64,000 nt of DNA from UBA940 sp045613745 (GCA_045613745.1 JAZLBP010000012.1:80691-144690); one strand, 5' to 3'; positions 43,727 through 52,787 are shown, counted from the stretch's first letter. Notes: a model not told the origin generated them from the sequence alone. Made by a program: numbers and translations.

Positions 43727-44986
43727 ATGTACGATTCGTATAGCCAAAATTACAACCGCTCCGTAAGAGTGGCTGTCATAGGCGCGGGTAATCGCGCTCG
43801 CAAATATTTGGAGTATGCCGTAATGCATCCCGACGAATTGGAGATTGTGGCCATCGTCGATCCGGTGGAAATCCGATTGAACCAACTCTCCGACAAATTC
43901 AACATTCCGGAGGAGTATCGTTTTGGCAACTATCACGACTTTTTCGCTGCAAACATCAACCTCGACGCGGTTATGATTTGCACCCCCGAAGATAAGCACT
44001 TTGAGCCCTCAATGATGGCCATCGAAAAAGGTTACAATATCCTGCTCGAAAAGCCCATTGCACAAACCCTCGCAGAGTGCGAGGCAATTGCCAAAGCAGC
44101 CAAAGAGAAGAACCTTGTAGTAGGTGTTTGTCACGTATTGCGTTTCCACCCCTACTTCTTGAAAATCAAAGAGATTATCGACTCGGGAGAACTTGGCGAA
44201 GTGATTTCGTTCAACCACACAGCCGACATCTATCTCGACCGCGTAACACACGGTTTTGTACGTGGTAGTTGGAACCGCGCCGAGAAGACCAACCCGATGC
44301 TGATTTCGAAGTGCAGCCACGACGTGGATTTGGCACTCTGGATGGTGGGTTCGAAATGCAAAAAAGTAAGTTCGTTTGGTTCGTTGCGTTGGTTCAAGGC
44401 CGAGAATGCACCCAAAGGTGCTGCCGACCGTTGTATCCACTGCCCCGACCATATCGAGAAGAAATGTCCTTATTCGGCTATTGACCTCTATAAAGTACGT
44501 CACGATTGGGTGGCAAACTTCGATGTTCCCGAGGAGTCGACTCTCGATGAGGTACTCGACCGCGAGTTGGCACAAGGCCCCTATGGTCGTTGTGTATATC
44601 ACTGCGACAACAATGTAGCCGACCACCAAATGGTGAACCTCGAAACCGAGAACGAAGTAACCATTTCGTTTACCATCAACGCCTTCACCCTCAACGACTG
44701 CCGTCACACCCAAGTCAACCTGACCCACGGCGAGATTGCAGGTAATGAGCAAAAACTCATCGTGCGTAAGTTCCGCGAGCGCACCACCGAAGAGTTTGAT
44801 TTCAGCCACGTTTCTCACCTGCCCTTCCACGGCGGTTCGGACTTGAAACTTGTGGCCGACTTTGTTGAGGCTGTGCGCGACCGCAGTCACCAACTGCGCA
44901 CCGACATTCAGGACTCGCTCGAAAGCCACCGCATCTGCTACGCAGCCGAGGAGAGCCGATTGACAGGCAAAACTATTGATTTGTAA
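43727..44986 (+). CDS. Gfo/Idh/MocA family NAD(P)-dependent oxidoreductase
   Basis: A 419-residue cytoplasmic dehydrogenase from the ATG at 43727. The Rossmann motif VAVIGAGNRARKYLEYA is at residues 14-30, then CTPEDKHFEPSM near 84, the family EKPIAQTLAECE near 105, and CSHDVDLALWMVG near 195. A Cys-rich insert, RCIHCPDHIEKKCPY, near 230 may bind a metal and is found in a subset of the family. Substrate is probably a sugar or inositol derivative but is unknown. An upstream ATG at 43631 is rejected because it would include the promoter. Confidence 0.9.
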   Translation: MYDSYSQNYNRSVRVAVIGAGNRARKYLEYAVMHPDELEIVAIVDPVEIRLNQLSDKFNIPEEYRFGNYHDFFAANINLDAVMICTPEDKHFEPSMMAIEKGYNILLEKPIAQTLAECEAIAKAAKEKNLVVGVCHVLRFHPYFLKIKEIIDSGELGEVISFNHTADIYLDRVTHGFVRGSWNRAEKTNPMLISKCSHDVDLALWMVGSKCKKVSSFGSLRWFKAENAPKGAADRCIHCPDHIEKKCPYSAIDLYKVRHDWVANFDVPEESTLDEVLDRELAQGPYGRCVYHCDNNVADHQMVNLETENEVTISFTINAFTLNDCRHTQVNLTHGEIAGNEQKLIVRKFRERTTEEFDFSHVSHLPFHGGSDLKLVADFVEAVRDRSHQLRTDIQDSLESHRICYAAEESRLTGKTIDL

Positions 44987-45005
44987 GAATCACAAAAAAC
45001 CATAT

Positions 45006-45048
45006 CGAACAAAAGCGGGCAAACACAAGGCGGCTCGCTTTTTGTTCG
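45006..45048 (+). terminator. Hairpin between oxidoreductase gene and tmRNA
   Basis: CGAACAAAAGCG (45006-45017) pairs with CGCTTTTTGTTCG (45036-45048) with a bulge. It resembles a terminator for the oxidoreductase gene, though the T-rich part sits inside the stem. Confidence 0.6.
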
Positions 45049-45059
45049 GAATATAATCA

Positions 45060-45465
45060 GGGGATGACCGGTTTTGACAGCAGGCAGAGCTTGATTGTAA
45101 GCACGTCGAGCGTTGTGTGGAGGTGCTCGTTAAAGTGAACACTCAACAATTAACTGGCAATAATAGCTACGCACTCGCTGCCTAATTATCAGAGATAATT
45201 GGCTTAATCGCGCCGCCCAAGGATGGTAGTGCGACGAGTATCCCGCCGAGGCTTTCCGCTTCTTAAAGCCAAAGCATATGGGGTATCAATCATTTGAAGA
45301 TAGTCTGCGCGAGTGTCTCGGCGCGTGGGCGAAATCAAGAGACTTTCGACTTTGGGTTGGCGGCCGTCTGCCTGCCCGGGGTAAGAGGATTAAGTGACGG
45401 ATAAACGTGTAGAAAGCATTTGGGTTCCTTGTTTGGACGAGGGTTCGACTCCCTCCATCTCCACA
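45060..45465 (+). ncRNA. ssrA: Transfer-messenger RNA (tmRNA)
   Basis: The RNA rescues stalled ribosomes and tags proteins for degradation. The 5' end GGGGATGACCGGTTTTGAC is the usual tmRNA start, and GGGGATG pairs with CATCTCC (45456-45462) as the acceptor stem, with a T-arm GAGGGTTCGACTCCCTC just before. The tag frame runs from GGC at 45156 to TAA at 45183 and encodes GNNSYALAA (preceded by the charged Ala), with the Bacteroidota-type ending ALAA. CCA is not encoded at the 3' end. The preceding 11 bp leave little room for a dedicated promoter. Confidence 0.96.
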
Positions 45466-45470
45466 AAAAA

Positions 45471-45494
45471 GCGGGTTTCGGCCCGCTTTTTTTT
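45471..45494 (+). terminator. Terminator of tmRNA
   Basis: GCGGG (45471-45475) pairs with CCCGC (45482-45486), followed by eight T. This hairpin is also the first element of the tandem repeat. Confidence 0.85.
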
Positions 45495-45823
45495 GTGGAG
45501 TGGAGGGAGGTTGAGTGTTGGACCCTCCCCTAAATCCCCTCCTTGGAGGGGACTTTACGGTGTGAGGTCGGATGTTTTGAAGAGCAGGTTTCGGCCCGCT
45601 TTTTTTGTGGAGTGGAGGGAGGTTGAGTGTTGGACCCTCCCCTAAATCCCCTCCTTGGAGGGGACTTTACGGTGTGAGGTCGGATGTTTGGAAGAGCGGG
45701 GTTCGGCCCGCTTTTTTTTGTGGAGTGGAGGGAGGTTGAGTGTTGGACCTTCCCCTAAATCCCCTCCTTGGAGGGGACTTTACTGTGTGAGGACGGATGT
45801 TTTGAAATGCGGGCAACCCCCGC
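45471..45823. repeat. Three tandem copies of a ~113-bp unit downstream of tmRNA
   Basis: Copies at 45471-45583, 45584-45695 and 45696-45808 differ at only a few bases, and a diverged hairpin remnant lies at 45809-45823. Each unit starts with a GCGGG/CCCGC terminator-like hairpin plus T-run and also contains the palindrome CCCCTCCTTGGAGGGG. No ORF in it looks real: the open frames across it are repeats of the same low-complexity reading. Confidence 0.92.
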
Positions 45824-45846
45824 TTATCTATATAAATTCCTTTTAT

Positions 45847-46206
45847 CTATTCCTTAAACCGATACGAATAAGTGCCGATGCCAAGCAAAATAAGACTGGT
45901 GATGATGCAACCGCAGAGTAAGAGCAAGGCGTTTTCGGGGGTGAAGTGAATTATCAGTTCGGTGGCAATGGAGAGCAGGGATTCGGGCCACACCAGATTT
46001 TGTGGCAGGAAAGTAAAACCAATCCACACCGCCAATATCAGTAGCACAGCACACGACAACAGCGACAGTATCAGCGTTTGGCGATTGCGACGATGGGCAC
46101 GACGCAGAGTCTGCTCGGTCAGGGCCATCATAATTCGATGGTCGAGGTCTGCGGGTTTCGGTGCGGCGGTGGCCGAGCGCGAAATCAGTTTATCCAGATT
46201 ATCCAT
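45847..46206 (-). CDS. Small two-pass membrane protein, putative anti-sigma factor
   Basis: A 119-residue protein: a short cytoplasmic N-terminus (about 1-42, basic near the end), a transmembrane segment at about 45-68 and another at about 90-113. It follows the ECF sigma gene by 14 bp on the same strand, the usual place of a cognate anti-sigma factor. No zinc-binding HxxxCxxC motif is seen, so the assignment rests on context. Confidence 0.65.
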   Translation of the reverse strand: MDNLDKLISRSATAAPKPADLDHRIMMALTEQTLRRAHRRNRQTLILSLLSCAVLLILAVWIGFTFLPQNLVWPESLLSIATELIIHFTPENALLLLCGCIITSLILLGIGTYSYRFKE

Positions 46207-46220
46207 ATTGTCGTGTGGTT

Positions 46221-46745
46221 TTAGTTATCAATCATTGTGCGCAATTTGCTACGGATGCGGCTGAGGCGGGTTTTGAGTGCGCCCTCGGTCGAGCCCATCA
46301 CCTCGGCACAGGCAGCAAGCGAAAGTCCGTCAGTGTAGTGAAGATGAATCAGCGCCTGTTCTCCCGCAGGAAGGCTCTCTATGGCGCGTGTCATCTGGGC
46401 GATTCGCTGTTCGGTTATTGCGCCATCAATATCTCCATCGGATGCATCGTAACGTCCTTCCTCAAACAACGCGCAATCACGCTTGCGACGTAGTGCCGAC
46501 ACCGCCGTTGTATAGGTGATGCGATAGAGCCAAGTAGCGAGCGACGAACGACTGCCGAAACTACTCAACGCGCCAAAAGCCTTGATAAAACTCTCTTGCA
46601 CAACATCTTCGGCCTCCGATGCGCTTCCCATAATCCGCAGTGCCAACGAGTACATTCCGCCCGAATAGGAGGTCACTATCTCGGTCCACGCGTGTGCGTC
46701 ACCAAGTATAGCTCTTCGTATAAGTTGATTTTCGGATGTACTCAT
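46221..46745 (-). CDS. RNA polymerase ECF-type sigma factor
   Basis: From the ATG at 46745 it has 174 residues. Region 2 includes EAEDVVQESFIKAF near residue 55, and region 4 includes LPAGEQALIHLHYTDGLSL near 123 followed by a helix-turn-helix, TEGALKTRLSRIRSKLR. It redirects RNA polymerase to envelope or stress genes. A longer frame from 46844 would run over the predicted autoregulatory promoter (46775-46800) and is rejected. It is probably held inactive by the downstream membrane protein. Confidence 0.92.
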   Translation of the reverse strand: MSTSENQLIRRAILGDAHAWTEIVTSYSGGMYSLALRIMGSASEAEDVVQESFIKAFGALSSFGSRSSLATWLYRITYTTAVSALRRKRDCALFEEGRYDASDGDIDGAITEQRIAQMTRAIESLPAGEQALIHLHYTDGLSLAACAEVMGSTEGALKTRLSRIRSKLRTMIDN

Positions 46746-46774
46746 TGGTGGGTTTACTTGTAATTTGTATCTTT

Positions 46775-46800
46775 GACGCAGCGTCGGCTCAAAGGTTACA
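46775..46800 (-). promoter_or_regulatory. Predicted ECF promoter driving the sigma/anti-sigma operon
   Basis: Minus-strand TGTAAC (46795-46800), exactly 16 bp, CGTC (46775-46778). This resembles the TGTAAC/TGAAAC-N16-CGTC type used by several ECF sigma factors. It is a mirror image of the promoter at 46848-46873. Confidence 0.7.
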
Positions 46801-46847
46801 CAAATGTAGAAAAAAATATAAAAAAACGATAAAAAGCGCCCCAAGTG

Positions 46848-46873
46848 TGTAACCTTTTGCCTCTTGGTGCGTC
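46848..46873 (+). promoter_or_regulatory. Predicted ECF promoter driving the divergent membrane-protein gene
   Basis: TGTAAC (46848-46853), 16 bp, CGTC (46870-46873), about 50 bp before the ATG at 46923. The same elements and spacing occur on the other strand upstream of the sigma gene. Confidence 0.7.
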
Positions 46874-46922
46874 AAAAGGGCAAAACGAAACAAAAAAATA
46901 AACCTCTTAAAACCTAATTACT

Positions 46923-47315
46923 ATGTCGGATAATGGATTAATTTTTCTCTTAGCATTGATCATTTTTGTGTATAAGGTATTTCGCTACTTGTTGAATTAT
47001 TTGGACACACGTAAACTTTATACCATTGTGCCTGCAGAATCACTCAATCAAATTTTGATAGAACGAGAGCGTATGAACGCCGAAAAACGTCGTCGCTCGG
47101 CACTGATGTGGGCTGGTGGAATTTTGGGCCTTGGATTTGGTGCTGCTCTCGGAGCTGTAATTTTCAACTCCAACTTGACTACAATACAGGCAATGGATGG
47201 CATCGAAAATGCGGCGTTTGTTGGTTGTACTATTTTGTGGATAGCTATCTCTATAACCATCTCCGCCGTAGGGGTAATTGCGGCCTACTTTATCGACCGA
47301 AAACTCGAAAAATAA
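46923..47315 (+). CDS. Small membrane protein, predicted ECF target
   Basis: A 130-residue protein: an N-terminal hydrophobic segment (about 4-25), a basic linker, and two further transmembrane segments (about 60-82 and 98-122), the first glycine-rich (GGILGLGFGAALGAV). It resembles small membrane proteins often found with ECF sigma factors in this phylum (DUF6249-like, uncertain). Its only visible promoter is the ECF-type site shared with the divergent sigma gene. Confidence 0.72.
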   Translation: MSDNGLIFLLALIIFVYKVFRYLLNYLDTRKLYTIVPAESLNQILIERERMNAEKRRRSALMWAGGILGLGFGAALGAVIFNSNLTTIQAMDGIENAAFVGCTILWIAISITISAVGVIAAYFIDRKLEK

Positions 47316-47344
47316 AAATCATTCGGTACAACATTCCTCATTTC

Positions 47345-47377
47345 GGAGCAACTGAATTGCACAGTTGCTCCTTTTTT
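47345..47377 (+). terminator. Terminator of the small membrane-protein gene
   Basis: GGAGCAACTG (47345-47354) pairs with CAGTTGCTCC (47362-47371), followed by six T. Confidence 0.88.
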
Positions 47378-47388
47378 CGTACCTTTGC
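47357..47388 (+). promoter_or_regulatory. Promoter of mqnE, overlapping the terminator
   Basis: TTG (47357-47359, in the terminator loop), 20-bp spacer, TACCTTTGC (47380-47388). The ATG at 47393 is only 5 bp downstream, so transcription probably starts at or next to the start codon. Confidence 0.65.
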
Positions 47389-47392
47389 CACG

Positions 47393-48452
<1,060 letters not shown>

Positions 48453-48469
<17 letters not shown>

Positions 48470-49376
48470 CAAAAAGAAAAAAGGTCTTAACTCGGTGGCA
48501 CGCCACTTCATTCTGGCTGTATGTTCGGCCATTGTATTGGTGTGCATCGCATCGCAGTTGCTGGGCGTAATCACACGTCATAACCAACACATCGTGGTTC
48601 CCGAATTTGTGGGTACCGAACTTGGCGAAGCGCTGAAAGTTGCAGGCGAGGCCGAACTCGAAATCCACGTCAACGACTCGCTCTATGTTCCCGCCTTTGA
48701 TGGTGGCGTAGTGCTTGACCAAAACCCCAAAGCGGGTAGCGAGGTGAAAAGCGGCCGTCACATCTTCGTTACGGTCAACTCCTACAACCAACGCAAGGTG
48801 CAACTGCCCTACGTTACGGGATTCTCGTTGCGTCAGGCCAAGAACATCTTGGAGGTTGCTGGATTGGGCATTGACGAGATTCGCTACGTTCCCGACATCG
48901 CAACCAACTACGTTATTGAGCAACGCATCGACGGCAAAGTTGTGGAGGAGAACACCGACCAACAGGTTTATATCGGCACAAACGTAACCCTTATTGTGGG
49001 TCAAAGCAGCAAGGACTCGCTGTCGTACCAATCTGTACCGAAGGTTATTGGTCTGTCGTTGTCGGAGGCTAAGAGTCGTCTGTGGGAGCGTGGTTTGAAC
49101 ATCGGTTCTGTGAAGTTCGACGAGGGTATCAATATGTTTGAGCAAAACGAAGCGCGAGTATATATGCAGACTCCTGGTCAGGCACAACTCGCCAAACTCG
49201 GACAAAAAGTAACCCTGCGTCTGACTCTCGACGCCGAGAAAATCGAGAAGAACAACACACAATCCGACCGCGAGGCTAAAAAGCTGATTGAGGCGCGTAT
49301 GAAAGCCGCTGTCGATTCGCTGGGTCTGGGTAATATGGTGTTTGAGGTTGACCCCAGCCAAGAGATGTACGACTAA
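48453..49376 (+). CDS. PASTA-domain membrane protein
   Basis: From the ATG at 48453 it has 307 residues: a lysine-rich cytoplasmic start, one transmembrane segment at about 18-40, then three PASTA domains (starting VPEFVGTELGEAL, LPYVTGFSLRQAK and VPKVIGLSLSEAK) and a charged C-terminal tail. PASTA domains bind peptidoglycan stems or beta-lactams in some proteins. No kinase or penicillin-binding domain is attached. It overlaps mqnE by 17 bp and precedes the RluA gene by 42 bp, so it lies in that operon. Confidence 0.9.
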
Positions 49377-49418
49377 CATCGGCGAGTGGGACAAACTTAC
49401 TAATGAAGAAAAAACTTT

Positions 49419-50507
49419 ATGGCAGAGGATAAATTCAACGACTGGGACGACATCGACAACGAAGGGGTCGATACGGAGGAGAGTTCGGATGAGATGTACG
49501 AACACTTCTCGGTTGTGGTGGATAAGGGACAGGCTATGTTGCGACTGGACAAATATCTAGTCGATCGTATGGAGCACTGCTCGCGCAGCCGCATCCAAAC
49601 CGCAGCCGACAATGGAAATATTTTGGTGAATGGCACACCCGTAAAGTCGAGCTACAAGGTCAAACCGCTCGACCGCATTTCGCTGGTTATGCCCTACCCT
49701 CGCCGCGAGGTTGAGATTATTCCCGAGAATATTCCGCTTAACATCCCCTACGAGGACGACGACCTGATTATTGTAAACAAGGAGGCTGGTATGTGCGTGC
49801 ACCCCGGCCACGGTAACTATTCGGGTACGCTGGTTAATGCGCTGACCTACCACCTGAGCGAACTTCCGATGTTTCAGGAGGGCGATATGCGCGCGGGATT
49901 GGTGCACCGCATCGACAAAAATACTTCGGGTCTGCTGGTTGTAGCCAAAAACGAGAAGGCTCACGCACGCTTGGCAAAGCAGTTTTTCGACCATACCATC
50001 AGCCGTCGCTATGTGGCGCTGGTGTGGGGTAACTTTGCCGAGGACGAGGGTACCATCACAGGTAACATTGCTCGCAGCCGCCACGACCGCTTGAAGATGG
50101 CTGTCTATCCCGATGGCGAGGAGGGTAAACACGCAGTGACCCACTACAAGGTATTACGTCGCTATGGTTATGTAACCCTCGTGGAGTGCCGACTCGAAAC
50201 GGGCCGTACCCACCAAATTCGTGTGCATATGGAGTATATCGGCCACCCGCTGTTCAACGACGAGCGCTATGGCGGCGACCGCATCCTCAAAGGTACAACA
50301 TTCAACAAGTACAAGCAGTTTATAGAAAACTGTTTCTCGCTGATGCCTCGCCACGCCCTGCACGCACGCAGTCTTGGCTTCGAGCACCCCACCACAGGCG
50401 AACAAGTATATTTCGAGAGCGAACTGCCGCAAGAGTTCACCTCGGTGCTTGCAAAGTGGGATACCTACACCGCATCGCGCGATACATTCACCGATGATGA
50501 GGAGTAA
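49419..50507 (+). CDS. RluA-family 23S rRNA pseudouridine synthase (RluD-like)
   Basis: A 362-residue enzyme isomerising uridines in rRNA. After an acidic N-terminus, an S4 RNA-binding domain spans about 38-105 (MLRLDKYLVDRM). The RluA catalytic domain has YEDDDLIIVNKEAGMCVHPG near 108, the catalytic Asp in HRIDKNTSGLL near 165, and the ETGRTHQIRVHM motif near 260. The S4 plus catalytic architecture matches RluD/RluC types. It is the last gene of the mqnE operon and is followed by a strong terminator. Confidence 0.93.
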   Translation: MAEDKFNDWDDIDNEGVDTEESSDEMYEHFSVVVDKGQAMLRLDKYLVDRMEHCSRSRIQTAADNGNILVNGTPVKSSYKVKPLDRISLVMPYPRREVEIIPENIPLNIPYEDDDLIIVNKEAGMCVHPGHGNYSGTLVNALTYHLSELPMFQEGDMRAGLVHRIDKNTSGLLVVAKNEKAHARLAKQFFDHTISRRYVALVWGNFAEDEGTITGNIARSRHDRLKMAVYPDGEEGKHAVTHYKVLRRYGYVTLVECRLETGRTHQIRVHMEYIGHPLFNDERYGGDRILKGTTFNKYKQFIENCFSLMPRHALHARSLGFEHPTTGEQVYFESELPQEFTSVLAKWDTYTASRDTFTDDEE

Positions 50508-50526
50508 AAGTACTCAACACATACAA

Positions 50527-50568
50527 AGTAATGGGCTGTCCTATGCGGACAGCCCATTACTTTTTTTG
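50527..50568. terminator. Bidirectional terminator
   Basis: A perfect 15-bp stem (50527-50541 with 50547-50561) with a 5-nt loop, followed by a T-run on the plus side. It separates the RluA gene from the convergent phosphoesterase gene. Confidence 0.9.
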
Positions 50569-50570
50569 CT

Positions 50571-51434
50571 CTACAAGTTGCACCACAAGTACTCCACCCC
50601 ATTGTCGGATAGACGGATAATCAGATATTCGGGTGTGTCGGCCTCGTCGCGGATGGTACCGACAATGGTATAACGCACACCGCCAAAGGTCAAATCCTCA
50701 CGATGGTGGTCGTGGCCCTGCAAACAGAGTGTCACGTTGTGTCGGCTCAGCAAATCGGTCAACACACAGGTCTCCTCCATTGCCATATTTCCCGAACCCG
50801 TCTGCGAGTTATCGGTATAGAAGAGATTGGTGTGGGTAAATACTACGCAGTGGCGATAATCACTTCGGTGGCTTGCCAAAAAGCCTTTGAGCCACTCCAT
50901 CTGTCGTCGGCCCAGCGTACCACTTGCCGAATCAAGAGCTATGAATAAGTCTTTACCGGAGACGTAAGCTACCTCAAACCAATAGACCGAGGGACCTAAA
51001 AGTTTGTAGAAATCATCCCACCCCGAGAAGAAAAGATCGTGGTTGCCGATAAGCGAGAAGATAGGCGCATCGGAATCGGAGCTGCTCTCAATAGCCTCAA
51101 CATAGGTGGACATCACACCTCGCAGCTCAATACAATCGCCCAGCACAACACCAAACTCCGCCGAGGAGTCGCCACGCATTCGATTGACAAATATTTGCAA
51201 GTTGGCGGCAGTTTGACCAACGTGCGGGTCGCTGCAAACATAAAACTGATAGGACTCGGCCGCATCGATACAAGCCACAGAGCCTCCGCCACTATGCGAC
51301 ATACTTTTCTCGAAGCGCGTATTTACAACGTCGCCCGTAGGAGCTATCATTCCCGAAAAATCAACAGAGTTGCAACCGACAAACATCGCCATCGCCGCAA
51401 CAAGCATTAATCGAACCCTTACCATCTGTAACAT
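50571..51434 (-). CDS. Calcineurin-like metallophosphoesterase lipoprotein
   Basis: A 287-residue exported phosphoesterase: lipobox FVGC with Cys21, then the metal-site motifs SDPHVGQ near residue 68, VVLGDC near 95, IGNHDLF near 128, VFTHTN near 198, and GHDHHRED near 238. All five blocks are intact, so it is probably active. Substrate is unknown. The start overlaps the upstream outer-membrane protein gene by 16 bp; an alternative ATG at 51425 would reduce this. Confidence 0.9.
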   Translation of the reverse strand: MLQMVRVRLMLVAAMAMFVGCNSVDFSGMIAPTGDVVNTRFEKSMSHSGGGSVACIDAAESYQFYVCSDPHVGQTAANLQIFVNRMRGDSSAEFGVVLGDCIELRGVMSTYVEAIESSSDSDAPIFSLIGNHDLFFSGWDDFYKLLGPSVYWFEVAYVSGKDLFIALDSASGTLGRRQMEWLKGFLASHRSDYRHCVVFTHTNLFYTDNSQTGSGNMAMEETCVLTDLLSRHNVTLCLQGHDHHREDLTFGGVRYTIVGTIRDEADTPEYLIIRLSDNGVEYLWCNL

Positions 51435-52090
51435 ACTCCTACATTTGCATATAATTGGTAATAGTCACTCGACAGGTTGAACATACCCGCAGGTTTGTAG
51501 CTCGCCACCAGTTGCACACCCAATTGCTGCAAGGGATACCACCACCCCTCAACCAAAAGCGAAGGTTGATAGTGGCGTTCCAACTCACAGAATCGGCTGT
51601 TGGAGAAGATAACGTTCAAATCCCACATTTCGAGTTTGGGCAAACAGCGAACACCCAACTCATAGTAGATATTAAATTGCTCTCGGATAGCATCTACACC
51701 GCGAGTCATAATGCGATAGTAGTAGCCGAGTGTCGCCCAACCCCATCGGCTGTCAAGCATTGCACCGCCACCTACGGCATAATTATTCACACTATTCTGG
51801 CAAGAATAATTTAACAGAAGTTCAGCATAAATTCGGCCGAAATTAAGCTCATAGAAGTATTGAGGGCGCAACTCTACCGCCCCACGTTCGATTGTATTGT
51901 ACTGCACGCCTCCACGCACCGCAAAGTGTCTATCCCAAGAGTATTCTGCCTCGACCGAGAGCGCAGCAAACGACCCAAACAGAGCATTATCGCCACCCCT
52001 CACACCAAGAAGCACCTCGCCCTGCTGCGCCCGAGCACTACCCACACCCACTCCGAAGACAAGCAACAATAACAGGAAAATCTTTTTCAT
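51419..52090 (-). CDS. Outer-membrane beta-barrel protein
   Basis: From the ATG at 52090 it has 223 residues: signal peptide MKKIFLLLLLVFGVGVGSARA, then alternating strands rich in Tyr and Trp ending with CYRW, typical of a small 8- to 12-strand barrel. Family is not recognised. It shares an operon with the phosphoesterase. The frame from 52108 adds six residues, but the promoter box lies there. Confidence 0.8.
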   Translation of the reverse strand: MKKIFLLLLLVFGVGVGSARAQQGEVLLGVRGGDNALFGSFAALSVEAEYSWDRHFAVRGGVQYNTIERGAVELRPQYFYELNFGRIYAELLLNYSCQNSVNNYAVGGGAMLDSRWGWATLGYYYRIMTRGVDAIREQFNIYYELGVRCLPKLEMWDLNVIFSNSRFCELERHYQPSLLVEGWWYPLQQLGVQLVASYKPAGMFNLSSDYYQLYANVGVCYRW

Positions 52091-52104
52091 AATCTGCATT
52101 TTAC

Positions 52105-52136
52105 ACAAAAGTAGAAAAACGTATGATTAAATCAAA
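52105..52136 (-). promoter_or_regulatory. Promoter of the barrel/phosphoesterase operon
   Basis: Minus-strand TTTG (52133-52136), 19-bp spacer, TACTTTTGT (52105-52113). Confidence 0.75.
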
Positions 52137-52163
52137 TTTTTCGGAGGGTGATAATGGTGCTAC

Positions 52164-52198
52164 AAAAAAAACTCGCACCCCTTTCGTGGGATGCGAGT
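52164..52198 (-). terminator. Terminator of rplS
   Basis: ACTCGCA (52171-52177) pairs with TGCGAGT (52192-52198), with inner CCC/GGG pairing. On the minus strand a T-run follows. Confidence 0.82.
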
Positions 52199-52222
52199 GA
52201 ATGTACAAAGTAGCGCGGATGC

Positions 52223-52579
52223 TTATGCACGACGCTCTTTGATACGAGCCTTTTTACCGGTAAGGTTACGCAGGTAGTAGATACGAGCGCGACGAACAAC
52301 ACCGAGTTTGTTAACTACGATGCTCTCGATGTGAGGCGAGTAGAGAGGGAAGATACGCTCTACGCCTACGCCGTTCGAGATCTTACGGATGGTAAACATT
52401 TTGGTTACACCACGGCCTTTGATTTGGATAACAACACCGCGGAAGCTTTGCAAACGCTCTTTGTTACCCTCAACGATTTTGTAAGTTACGGTGATGGTGT
52501 CACCACTTTTGAAAGAAGGAACTTCTTTCTCGGCCCACATTGCCTCATTGGCAATTTGAATCAATTGGTCTTTGTTCAT
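52223..52579 (-). CDS. rplS: 50S ribosomal protein L19
   Basis: From the ATG at 52579 it has 118 residues, the normal length, starting MNKDQLIQIANEAMW. The family block FRGVVIQIKGRGVTKMFTIR is near residue 50, and GVGVERIFPLYSPHIESI near 70. L19 lies at the 30S-50S interface. It is monocistronic, with a long untranslated leader. The frame from 52612 adds 11 residues and is not supported by the family. Confidence 0.96.
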   Translation of the reverse strand: MNKDQLIQIANEAMWAEKEVPSFKSGDTITVTYKIVEGNKERLQSFRGVVIQIKGRGVTKMFTIRKISNGVGVERIFPLYSPHIESIVVNKLGVVRRARIYYLRNLTGKKARIKERRA

Positions 52580-52783
52580 TTTGTTATAACAAATAAAAAT
52601 TAATACAGCCAATGTTACCGCTGCACGATGCCTACCATATCGGGTTAACTCCCTTTAATCCCGCTCGTCTGGTTATGGACTGACGGCAACCGTCGCTGCC
52701 GCACCATCCGTAAACCGCTTCGAACTTTTGGCATTCGCACCCTGATGTAAGAGATTGGTCTGCGTACTTTTCAACACGAAAAG
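52580..52783 (-). promoter_or_regulatory. ~205-nt 5' leader of rplS, candidate ribosomal-protein leader
   Basis: From the predicted start near 52783 to the L19 ATG there is no ORF. The RNA can form several hairpins, for example GACGG/CCGTC with a 3-nt loop (52682-52694). Its base composition is richer in G+C than other intergenic regions here. Autogenous control by L19 is plausible. Confidence 0.6.
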
Positions 52784-52787
52784 CGCC

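Noticed and set aside
45060..45823. tmRNA-linked integration site or genomic island
   Set aside because: tmRNA 3' ends are common attachment sites, but no integrase gene or duplicated attachment sequence is visible, and the repeats begin after the mature 3' end and do not copy it.
45471..45823. CRISPR-like array
   Set aside because: The unit repeats without unique spacers, and there are no cas genes.
45394..45921. ORFs of 83 and 88 codons across the tandem repeats
   Set aside because: Both are translations of the same 113-bp repeat unit and of the tmRNA 3' end. They contain terminator hairpins and have no independent support.
46746..46844. 33-codon extension of the ECF sigma gene
   Set aside because: It covers the predicted autoregulatory promoter and is hydrophobic, unlike an ECF N-terminus.
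47108..47392. N-terminal extension of the mqnE frame
   Set aside because: It overlaps the 130-aa membrane-protein gene and the terminator, and the encoded residues have no similarity to MqnE.
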